From the NCBI GenBank assembly GCA_947074135.1, contig CAMTOL010000113.1, positions 1-7,182 on the forward strand: DNA of 7,182 bases, written 5' to 3'. Of this stretch, positions 1-5,713 are shown in pieces. The stretch is from an uncultured Rikenellaceae bacterium. GTDB taxonomy: Bacteria > Bacteroidota > Bacteroidia > Bacteroidales > Rikenellaceae. How positions within the stretch are numbered: position 1 is the stretch's first letter; the number at the start of each line of letters is the position of its first letter. The notes under the pieces were generated by a model that was not told the origin of the DNA, did not search any database, and saw nothing but the letters and a program-made list of their open reading frames with translations. The translations under genes and the position numbers were made by a program.

Positions 1-238
1 ACGAAAAGTTGGAAAAGAGTAATATGTGAAATTATAATAGTGGAAAACGCAATAAGATCATTGATGATATTTTTGTATAAGCTGTGGAATAAGAATACGC
101 AGTGAAGTATCTTGAATATCTTGGGATTGAACCTACAAAAAAGAATATCACAATTATTTTGGCTATGGCACCATTTAAGGAGTGCAGAATCACTCCAGGA
201 TGGGAATCATCAGGTGATGTAGCCTCTACATTCAATAT
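1..238. other. Gene-poor AT-rich stretch, no gene recognised
   Basis: I recognise no gene here. On the minus strand the frame of the neighbouring lipoprotein stays open after its TAA (239-241) down to about position 32, encoding roughly 68 residues with a hydrophobic patch (IAKIIVIFFFVGS) but no family resemblance. On the plus strand a GTG-initiated frame at 102-311 is also open and runs antisense to the lipoprotein. The two overlap, neither has a convincing ribosome binding site, and at most one could be real. The region may be remains of a longer lipoprotein gene. Confidence 0.4.
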
Positions 239-391
239 TTATCCCCCTTCTAAAGTGAAGAAAACGCAAAGTGTATTTAAAGAATCAAATCGGTCAGGAA
301 TTTTAATGTGATTGCTACTTGATTTAGTGTTACATCCTACCAATATAGAGAGTATAGATAGGAGTGAAAAAAATAAAATTTTTGATTTCAT
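239..391 (-). pseudogene. Short lipoprotein, probably a truncated gene
   Basis: From the ATG at 391 this frame encodes 50 residues that begin with a classic lipoprotein signal peptide: Lys at 2 and 4, a hydrophobic core (ILFFSLLSILSILVG) and a lipobox LVGC with Cys20 as the lipidation site. The mature part would be only about 31 residues, and I do not recognise it. An upstream in-frame ATG at 421 would add ten residues before the signal peptide and is less likely to be used. The TAA at 239-241 is followed in the same frame by about 68 further open codons, so this may be the 5' end of a longer outer-membrane or periplasmic lipoprotein cut by a nonsense mutation and then decayed. A genuine small lipoprotein is the alternative. 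A promoter-like sequence lies upstream at 453-482. Confidence 0.4.
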
Positions 392-452
392 AAAAATTCT
401 AATAATTGGATTTAAATTCATTACTCAGGACATTCTACCACGAAATCCAGTG

Positions 453-482
453 CGAAGATACACTTTTTTTTACAATTGACAA
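453..482 (-). promoter_or_regulatory. Possible Bacteroidota promoter of the lipoprotein gene
   Basis: On the minus strand TATCTTCG (460-453) matches the -7 consensus TAnnTTTG at all but one fixed base. A TTG (482-480) lies 19 bp upstream, the spacing expected for the -33 box. That TTG is part of the heptad repeat array. Transcription would start near 447 and give a leader of about 55 nt to the ATG at 391. Confidence 0.35.
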
Positions 483-514
483 TTCATAATTCACAATTTG
501 CAACTGACAAATGA
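473..514. repeat. Heptad repeat array A (six 7-bp units)
   Basis: Six contiguous 7-bp units follow a pattern close to YAATTNA. Units start at 473, 480, 487, 494, 501 and 508. The first three are CAATTGA, CAATTCA and TAATTCA, and the last three are progressively degenerate. A further GAATTGTGG lies at 542-550, beside the dnaB stop. The array fills much of the spacer downstream of dnaB. The same heptads recur at 3995-4022 and 5638-5710. Confidence 0.75.
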
Positions 515-551
515 CTAGTTATTATAACAAATAATAATAGTGAATTGTGGT

Positions 552-2135
552 TTAAAAAGGCGCATCTTCGTCAAGTGGTGCGTTAAATGTATTTGTTGTA
601 ACTACTCGTCCTTGTGCTGCACTAAGGTCGTCGAAACCATCGTCTGGAGTGTTGAAACTTGAGCTGACAATTGTTGTAGCTCCAGCACCTGCTGTAATGC
701 CACCAAATCCAGTGTCGTCCCAATCCACAAACTTAGCCTGCTCGTTGCGGAAACGGAGATTTTCGGTCTTAACCTCGCCGTTACGGTGCTTGGCAAAGAT
801 AATCTCGGCAAGTCCTGCTGTTGGCAATCCCTCTTCGGTTTCGGTCATACCAAAATATTCGGGACGGTGGATAAATGCTACAATATCGGCATCCTGCTCA
901 ATTGAACCAGACTCACGAAGGTCGCTCAACTGCGGGCGTTTGCTACCACCACGAGATTCGACTGAACGGTTAAGCTGCGAAAGCGCAATAATTGGCACGT
1001 CAAGCTCTTTAGCAATTGCTTTGAGTGAACGAGATATAAGTGCTACCTCTTGTTCACGATTACCTCGTGTGTCGGCTGTTCCAGCTGTCATCAACTGAAG
1101 GTAGTCGATAACGATTAGTTCGATATTGCTATTTAATTTCAGACGACGAGCCTTTGAACGAAACTCAAAAATAGAGAGGGCAGGGGTATCGTCGATGAAG
1201 AGTTGCGCTTTGGATAGTGGTCGAGCTGAGTTTTCGAGCTGTTTCCACTCGTCGGGCGAAAGTCGTCCCGATTTTACTTTTTTAGAGTCCAACTGACTCT
1301 CGCCAATCAACAAACGAGTCATCAGCTGTGTAGAACTCATCTCGAGCGAGAAGAAAGCTACTGCTTTTTCGTAAGTAACACAGATGTTACGTGCCATTGT
1401 AAGCACGAAAGCTGTTTTACCCATCGAAGGACGTGCGGCAATGATAATCAAGTCCGAAGGCTGCCAACCAAGTGTCAGACGGTCAATATCAGTAAATCCA
1501 GTCGGAACACCGGTCATACCGTCAGGCTTTTTACCCGCCTCCTCAATTATTTGCATTGCACGAGTCACAATGTCGTGGCTCGATTGAACATCACGACGAA
1601 CATTGCCTTCTGCAATCTCAAATATTGCTTTTTCTGCGTTGTTTACTAGTTCGTCAACGTCAAATTCGTCAGAGAAGGCATCTTTTTGAATTTTGGTAGA
1701 TGCTGTGATTAATTGTCGTTGGATATATTTTTGGGCAACAATTTTGGCGTGGTAATCCAAGTGCGAAGCCGACGAAACTCGTTGAGTAAGGTCGGTTAGG
1801 TAGGACATACCGCCAACTGCTGCAAGATTGCCACTGCGTTTGAGTTGCGCTCCAATTGTGTAGAGGTCAACTGGTTGGATATTTGCCGAAAGTTCGAGAG
1901 CTGCTGCAAAAATCATCTGGTGAGCATCGTGGTAGAAGCTCTCAGGGGTTAGCAGTCCTTGAATGTTTAGAAGGGCGTTTTTTTCGAGCATAATAGCCCC
2001 AAGCACAGCCTCTTCGAGTTCGACTGCTTGTGGTGGGTGCTGTCCGATTTGTTGACTGATAGCATTTAGTTCATCGGCCTTTTCTCGTCTTTCGGTCGAT
2101 TTTTTACGCTGTGCATATGACTGTTTTTCTGACAT
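552..2135 (-). CDS. dnaB: Replicative DNA helicase DnaB
   Basis: This is the hexameric 5'-to-3' helicase that unwinds DNA at the replication fork and works with primase. The 527 residues carry the N-terminal domain (about 35-135, starting PPQAVELEEAVLGAIML), a linker, and the RecA-like domain from about 205 (GVPTGF). Motifs seen: Walker A ARPSMGKTA (234-242), catalytic Glu265 in SLEMS, Walker B LIVIDYLQL (340-348), H3 ALSQLNR (384-390), H4 with DLRESGSIEQDAD (405-417) and the KHRNG arginine-finger region (449-453). No intein interrupts it. Residues 479-527 form a low-complexity tail ending LDEDAPF, which resembles the acidic tip of SSB. The tail has two related segments around FNTPDD and FNAPLDED. 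The ATG at 2135 lies 31 bp downstream of a good -7 box. It is 65 bp after the ygiQ stop, so it may also receive read-through from queA-ygiQ. Confidence 0.97.
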   Translation of the reverse strand: MSEKQSYAQRKKSTERREKADELNAISQQIGQHPPQAVELEEAVLGAIMLEKNALLNIQGLLTPESFYHDAHQMIFAAALELSANIQPVDLYTIGAQLKRSGNLAAVGGMSYLTDLTQRVSSASHLDYHAKIVAQKYIQRQLITASTKIQKDAFSDEFDVDELVNNAEKAIFEIAEGNVRRDVQSSHDIVTRAMQIIEEAGKKPDGMTGVPTGFTDIDRLTLGWQPSDLIIIAARPSMGKTAFVLTMARNICVTYEKAVAFFSLEMSSTQLMTRLLIGESQLDSKKVKSGRLSPDEWKQLENSARPLSKAQLFIDDTPALSIFEFRSKARRLKLNSNIELIVIDYLQLMTAGTADTRGNREQEVALISRSLKAIAKELDVPIIALSQLNRSVESRGGSKRPQLSDLRESGSIEQDADIVAFIHRPEYFGMTETEEGLPTAGLAEIIFAKHRNGEVKTENLRFRNEQAKFVDWDDTGFGGITAGAGATTIVSSSFNTPDDGFDDLSAAQGRVVTTNTFNAPLDEDAPF

Positions 2136-2147
2136 AATTTAGGTTTT

Positions 2148-2200
2148 AAAGCGATTGTTTTTCCTACAAAGATAACCAACCGCACTTTTATAATCGCTTT
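2148..2200. repeat. 9-bp inverted repeat flanking the dnaB promoter
   Basis: AAAGCGATT (2148-2156) and AATCGCTTT (2192-2200) are perfect reverse complements separated by 35 bp. The -7 box of dnaB (2167-2174) lies between them. The upstream arm starts one base beyond the ygiQ stop codon. The long loop and the lack of a T-tract argue against a terminator. A paired operator or a long-loop hairpin is possible. Confidence 0.4.
2167..2174 (-). promoter_or_regulatory. Bacteroidota -7 box, dnaB promoter
   Basis: On the minus strand TATCTTTG, followed by TA, matches the phylum consensus TAnnTTTG exactly. It ends 31 bp before the dnaB ATG, implying a leader of about 25 nt. I see no good -33 TTG at 19-21 bp upstream. 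It lies in the short ygiQ-dnaB gap, where such a site is less likely to be chance. Confidence 0.55.
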
Positions 2201-3982
2201 TTAACGTCGTTTTTTATCAGCACGTTTATTAATAGATTGTTGATAACTTTGTTTATAACTTCTCTTTTGTCCGTTTTTGTTATCGCCCTTTTGCGACTGT
2301 TTTTCGAAAAAGTAGCTCTTTTGCTTATCTTTTTCAGCTTTGGACTTTGCAATGTATAGTTTTTCGCCGCTATATGGATCGAAATCACAGTAATACATCG
2401 TCGAACTGAGCGTCATAGGCGTTGGAGTAAAGTCTTGAACTTGATTTGTGCGAACTCCGATAGTTTTATCTTTCAATCGCCTCATATCCTGTTCTGTGCA
2501 ACCTGGATGAGATGATATAAAATAGGGTACAATCACATAGGGTTTGTTGTGCTTGCGGCATACCTGTTCAAAGCGGCTCTGCATCTGTTCGTATAGCTCC
2601 CAAGTAGGCTTACGCATCAACCTCACAACGCTGTTTTCAGTGTGTTCGGGCGCAACTTTGAATCGTCCCGAAGTGTGACGAGTGATTAATCGTTCGAAAT
2701 ATCCATCATCGTAGTCTAGCATATCGTATCGTACGCCACTGCCCACAAATAGATGCTTAATTCCAGTCACTCTCTCTGCTCGTTCGTAAAGTTTTAACAG
2801 TTTCTGGTGCGAAATGTCGAGATTTGGACAAATTTTAGGAGTTAGACAGCTCGGGCGACTACATTTTTTGCACTTTTCCCTATCTTTACCGCCTGTTTGC
2901 CACATATTTGCCGAAGGACCTCCAATATCGCTAATTGTTCCTCTGAAATCTTCACTCTTTACAATTGCCTCTATTTCAGTCAAAACAGAACTCTCGCTGC
3001 GCGAAGCAATGTATTTGCCTTGGTGCATCGAGATAGCGCAGAACGAACAACCACCATAGCACCCTCTGTGTATATTGACAGAGTGTTTAATCATATCCCA
3101 CGCCGAAATTGCCTTACCTCGATATCGTGGTGCAGGTTGACGCATATAGGGCAGAGCATAAGTTTCGTCGCACTCCTCGGTCGTAAAGGTTGGATAGGAG
3201 GGATTTACAACAACAGCCCCACTGTTAAATTGACAATTATTAATTGGTTCGATTAGTTTTCTAGGTTCAACTCTGTTACTTTGACGTTCAATCTCGACAA
3301 AATTCTCAGCAAACTTTTTTGCATCTGCTAAGCACTCCTCAAAGCTATGAAGAATAATTGCTTCTCTTGTGTCGCCTTTGAAATTTGGCTCAAAATATGC
3401 AATCTGAGGCGTATTTTGCCAATTTTCGCCATCTTCAATCCGCCTAGCCAACTCGACCACCGTCTTTTCGCCCATTCCGTAGCTCAAAATGTCAGCTCCA
3501 GTGTGCGCTGCAAACGAAGGCAGTAACTTATCTTGAAGATAGTCGTAGTGTGTGAAACGTCGAAGCGATGCCTCGATGCCGCCAATCACAACTAACGAAT
3601 CTGGATAGAGTTCTTTTAGTATTTTAGTGTAAACAACAGTGGGGTAGTCGGGTCTTGCTCCGTGGCGGTTGTCAGGCGTATAGGCATCGTCAGAGCGAAG
3701 TCGGCGAGTAGGAGTGTAGTGCATAACGGTCGAGTCCATTGCCCCTGCCGTAACCCCAAAAAATAGTCGAGGTGCGCCAAATTTCTTGAAATCTCGCAAA
3801 TCATCTCTCCAGTTTGGTTGAGGTACAATAGCAACGCGATAACCAGCCGCTTCGAGCGTCCGTCCAATAACTGCTGCTCCAAACGAAGGGTGATCAATAT
3901 AGGCATCGCCAGTGAACAGAATTACATCTATCCACTCCCAGCCAAGTGCCTTGACCTCTTTTATGCTAGTTGGTAAAAACAA
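2201..3982 (-). CDS. ygiQ: YgiQ family (UPF0313) radical SAM protein
   Basis: The function of this family is unknown. The 593 residues align by eye along most of their length with E. coli YgiQ. Family signatures include TGDAYIDHPSFG (24-35), FFGVTAGAMDS (74-84), DDAYTPDN (98-105), GGIEASLRR (134-142) and the radical SAM cluster motif C308-xxx-C312-xx-C315 in RGCYGGCSFC. Further on are SDIGGPSANM (351-360), a four-cysteine stretch C371, C374, C379, C385, GVRYD (416-420) and KVAPEHTE (442-449). The protein is shorter than E. coli YgiQ (about 740). After KEKDKQKSYFF-like sequence near 550-560 it ends in a Lys/Gln/Asn-rich basic tail instead of a folded C-terminal part. The start is TTG at 3982, since no ATG or GTG is in frame between the upstream stop and the conserved LPTSIKEV. 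It lies 16 bp after queA and is probably cotranscribed with it. Confidence 0.93.
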   Translation of the reverse strand: MFLPTSIKEVKALGWEWIDVILFTGDAYIDHPSFGAAVIGRTLEAAGYRVAIVPQPNWRDDLRDFKKFGAPRLFFGVTAGAMDSTVMHYTPTRRLRSDDAYTPDNRHGARPDYPTVVYTKILKELYPDSLVVIGGIEASLRRFTHYDYLQDKLLPSFAAHTGADILSYGMGEKTVVELARRIEDGENWQNTPQIAYFEPNFKGDTREAIILHSFEECLADAKKFAENFVEIERQSNRVEPRKLIEPINNCQFNSGAVVVNPSYPTFTTEECDETYALPYMRQPAPRYRGKAISAWDMIKHSVNIHRGCYGGCSFCAISMHQGKYIASRSESSVLTEIEAIVKSEDFRGTISDIGGPSANMWQTGGKDREKCKKCSRPSCLTPKICPNLDISHQKLLKLYERAERVTGIKHLFVGSGVRYDMLDYDDGYFERLITRHTSGRFKVAPEHTENSVVRLMRKPTWELYEQMQSRFEQVCRKHNKPYVIVPYFISSHPGCTEQDMRRLKDKTIGVRTNQVQDFTPTPMTLSSTMYYCDFDPYSGEKLYIAKSKAEKDKQKSYFFEKQSQKGDNKNGQKRSYKQSYQQSINKRADKKRR

Positions 3983-3994
3983 ATTTTTAATTTT

Positions 3995-4022
3995 TGAATT
4001 ATGAATTATGAATTGTGCATTC
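3995..4022. repeat. Heptad repeat array B, running into the queA 3' end
   Basis: Four 7-bp units start at 3995, 4002, 4009 and 4016: TGAATTA twice, then TGAATTG and a degenerate TGCATTC. They are the same heptad family as arrays A and C. The array covers the last codons of queA, including its TAA at 3999-4001, and part of the 16-bp spacer to ygiQ. Confidence 0.7.
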
Positions 4023-5147
4023 TAAGTAGGAGCTGTCGCCGTAGCTCAAAAAACGGTAGTCGTTTGCTAGTGCGTGGTTATAAATGTCTTTCCATTTTTC
4101 GCCCACAATTGCCGAAATCAAGAGCAGTAGTGTGCTTTTGGGTTGGTGGAAATTTGTAATAAGTCCTCGAATAGTGGCGAATTTATAGCCGGGCGTTATC
4201 ATTATCTGGGTGGCACCGACTAGGTGGGTTAGGTTATGCTCTTTCATATAGTCACGAAGCGGAGCGATTGAGTGTTTCTCGTATCGTTCCCACTGACCGA
4301 CAGGTTCTTTTGTCGAGCCACCGCTGAGGATTCTACCTCCAAGGATAGCTAAACTTTCGATGGTGCGCACAGTTGTAGTGCCAACAGCGACGATGTTACC
4401 CTCGTTTTGAGTCAATAGTTCGACAGTTTCTAGCGATACATCGAAAGTTTCGGTATGCATCGAGTGTTCGGTGGCGTTATCGACTTTGACTGGCAAAAAT
4501 GTTCCTGCGCCAACGTGTAGTGTTACGAACGCTTTTTTGTCGATTTGTTGGAGCATATCTTTGGTAAAGTGTAACCCTGCTGTAGGAGCGGCTACCGAGC
4601 CTTCGACAACGGCGTAAGTAGTTTGGTAGCGAGTGTTGTCCAACTGTTCGCTGTCACGATTGAGGTATGGAGGGATAGGCACACGTCCTAGCCTTTCCAA
4701 AAGTTCGCCAAAAGTTTCGTCGGTTGTCCACTCAAAGTTTACTATATCGCCCTCGCCTTTGGTAGCTCTAAAAGTTCCATCTTCGGTCGATAGTGTAGTG
4801 TTAAATTTCTTGGCATTGCCCACCATACAGTGCCACGACGAAGAGTTGTGAGCCGAGAAGGCGCGTTCGTAGTCGGCAGGTTCGGCAGGTTCGAGGCAAA
4901 AAATTTCGATTCGAGCGCCAGTTGGTTTGTGCATCACTAGCCTAGCTCTCACAACTTTAGTGCGATTAAATGCGAGTAGTGTGTCATTTGGCAAGAAATC
5001 AAATAGTTGTTTAAAAGTGCTGTCTGTTATTTTTTCGCCACGATATATCAGCAATTTTGAGTTGTTTCTCTCTTCGAGTGGGTATTTAGCAATACGTTCG
5101 TCGGGAAGAGGGTAGTCAAAAGTGTGGATATCAATAAAATTTTTCAT
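3999..5147 (-). CDS. queA: S-adenosylmethionine:tRNA ribosyltransferase-isomerase
   Basis: QueA moves and isomerises the ribosyl group of S-adenosylmethionine onto 7-aminomethyl-7-deazaguanine in the tRNA wobble position, giving epoxyqueuosine. Family motifs are in order: DYPLPDERIAKYPLEER (11-27), AFNRTKVVRARL (59-70), RVPIPPYLNR (155-164), YQTTYA (174-179), GSVAAPTAGLHF (183-194), LHVGAGTFLPV (210-220), EHSMHTE (227-233), VGTTTVRTIES (255-265), NFHQPKSTLLLLISA (332-346) and YRFLSYGDSSYL (364-375). The protein is 382 residues, against about 356 in E. coli. Its last residues, TIHNS and the stop, are encoded by heptad repeat DNA. The ATG at 5147 gives the expected N-terminus. No clear Shine-Dalgarno is visible, as is usual in this phylum. 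It is first in a likely queA-ygiQ operon and divergent from rnpB. A -7 box lies at 5202-5209. Confidence 0.97.
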   Translation of the reverse strand: MKNFIDIHTFDYPLPDERIAKYPLEERNNSKLLIYRGEKITDSTFKQLFDFLPNDTLLAFNRTKVVRARLVMHKPTGARIEIFCLEPAEPADYERAFSAHNSSSWHCMVGNAKKFNTTLSTEDGTFRATKGEGDIVNFEWTTDETFGELLERLGRVPIPPYLNRDSEQLDNTRYQTTYAVVEGSVAAPTAGLHFTKDMLQQIDKKAFVTLHVGAGTFLPVKVDNATEHSMHTETFDVSLETVELLTQNEGNIVAVGTTTVRTIESLAILGGRILSGGSTKEPVGQWERYEKHSIAPLRDYMKEHNLTHLVGATQIMITPGYKFATIRGLITNFHQPKSTLLLLISAIVGEKWKDIYNHALANDYRFLSYGDSSYLECTIHNS

Positions 5148-5154
5148 ATATTTG
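5147..5154 (+). promoter_or_regulatory. Possible -7 box upstream of rnpB
   Basis: TATATTTG matches TAnnTTTG on the plus strand and overlaps the first base of the queA start codon. It would start a transcript near 5160, about 55 nt before the mature rnpB end. No TTG lies at the expected -33 distance. A promoter closer to 5216 (TTG at 5173, weak TAAAGCGC at 5195) is an alternative. Confidence 0.25.
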
Positions 5155-5201
5155 TCGGTTCTAAGAATCTAGTTGAATAAATTTAATAAGATTCTAAAGC
5201 G

Positions 5202-5209
5202 CAAAGATA
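5202..5209 (-). promoter_or_regulatory. Bacteroidota -7 box, queA(-ygiQ) promoter
   Basis: On the minus strand TATCTTTG followed by C is an exact TAnnTTTG match, identical in its eight bases to the dnaB box. It predicts a start near 5195 and a leader of about 48 nt before the queA ATG. The -33 element is not obvious. A 7-bp inverted repeat (AGAATCT 5164-5170, AGATTCT 5189-5195) falls in this leader. Confidence 0.5.
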
Positions 5210-5215
5210 AGAAAA

Positions 5216-5629
5216 AAGTGGGGGAAACTGTCGCTTTTTTGTAGATAGTGGGTATTGCGATACGTTATTAGACACAACAAAGAGGAAAGTCCGGGCAACA
5301 AAGAGCATCGCACTTGTGAAAATGCAAGAGGGGCGTGAGCTTCTGCTGAAAACGAAAGCGGGTAACAGAGAATAACTACCATCGTAGCGATATGGTGGAA
5401 AAGGTGAAAACGTAGGGTAAGAGCCTACGACAGTCGGTAGTGATACTGGTTGTGTACCGAGCTGCGAGTTGCAAGACCAAATATACCGTTCACTGCGCTG
5501 CCTTCGGGTGGTGCGACGAGGGCTGCTCGCCTAAATGGGCGGAGGGTAGGTTGCTGACGAGCGTAAGTAGCAATACTTTGCCATAGATAAATGACAGTTC
5601 ACGACAGAACCCGGCTTACACCCCCACTT
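5216..5629 (+). ncRNA. rnpB: RNase P RNA, bacterial class A
   Basis: This is the catalytic RNA that removes tRNA 5' leaders. The two halves of the conserved core are present: GAGGAAAGTCCGGGC (5282-5296) and ACAGAACCCGGCTTA (5604-5618), which form P4 and flanking joints. P1 is a perfect 9-bp helix, AAGTGGGGG (5216-5224) with CCCCCACTT (5621-5629). P2 is AACTGTC (5226-5232) with GACAGTT (5593-5599). Other hairpins seen are GTAT/ATAC (5252-5263), CGTAGG/CCTACG (5411-5429) and one with a TTCG loop (5503-5506). CAAGACCAAATA (5472-5483) and GGGTAGGTTGCTG resemble the matching parts of E. coli M1 RNA. The length is about 414 nt. I set the ends at P1; the mature ends could differ by a few bases. Eight T residues follow at 5631-5638. 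Confidence 0.95.
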
Positions 5630-5638
5630 CTTTTTTTT
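5621..5638 (+). terminator. rnpB 3' end: P1 strand plus T-tract
   Basis: The 3' strand of P1 (5621-5629) is followed by C and then eight T residues (5631-5638). The GC-rich P1 helix with a following U-run could act as an intrinsic terminator, although its 5' strand is about 400 nt away. Confidence 0.45.
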
Positions 5639-5710
5639 AATTGATAATTGACAATTTTTTTCGCCATACTGAGCGAAGTACGACAATCATAATTTATAAT
5701 TTACAATCAT
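5638..5710. repeat. Heptad repeat array C, interrupted by a short palindromic element
   Basis: The left part has TAATTGA at 5638 and 5645 and a degenerate CAATTTT at 5652. The right part has CAATCA at 5684, TAATTTA at 5690 and 5697, and CAATCAT at 5704, ending four bases before the oxidoreductase ATG. Between them (about 5661-5683) is an unrelated, imperfectly palindromic segment with TACT-gagcga-AGTA at its centre. Confidence 0.65.
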
Positions 5711-5713
5711 TAT

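Noticed and set aside
102..311. GTG-initiated 69-codon plus-strand frame
   Set aside because: It has no ribosome binding site, an in-frame stop four codons upstream, no recognised family, and it runs antisense to the better-supported lipoprotein signal peptide.
473..514. CRISPR-like array
   Set aside because: The unit is a 7-bp tandem repeat with no spacers and no cas genes nearby.
518..537. AT-only hairpins GTTAT-T-ATAAC and TTATTA/TAATAA downstream of dnaB
   Set aside because: All-AT pairing with no proper T-tract; expected by chance in such AT-rich DNA and too weak to call a terminator.
649..1098. 149-codon plus-strand frame opposite dnaB
   Set aside because: It is a shadow of the dnaB reading frame, with no family resemblance or start signals.
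2188..2388. 66-codon minus-strand frame overlapping the end of ygiQ
   Set aside because: It follows the A-rich basic tail of ygiQ in another frame. I also looked here for a frameshifted continuation of the normal YgiQ C-terminus and did not see one.
5194..5382. 62-codon minus-strand frame with a hydrophobic start
   Set aside because: It lies antisense to the conserved core of rnpB, which explains the sequence fully.
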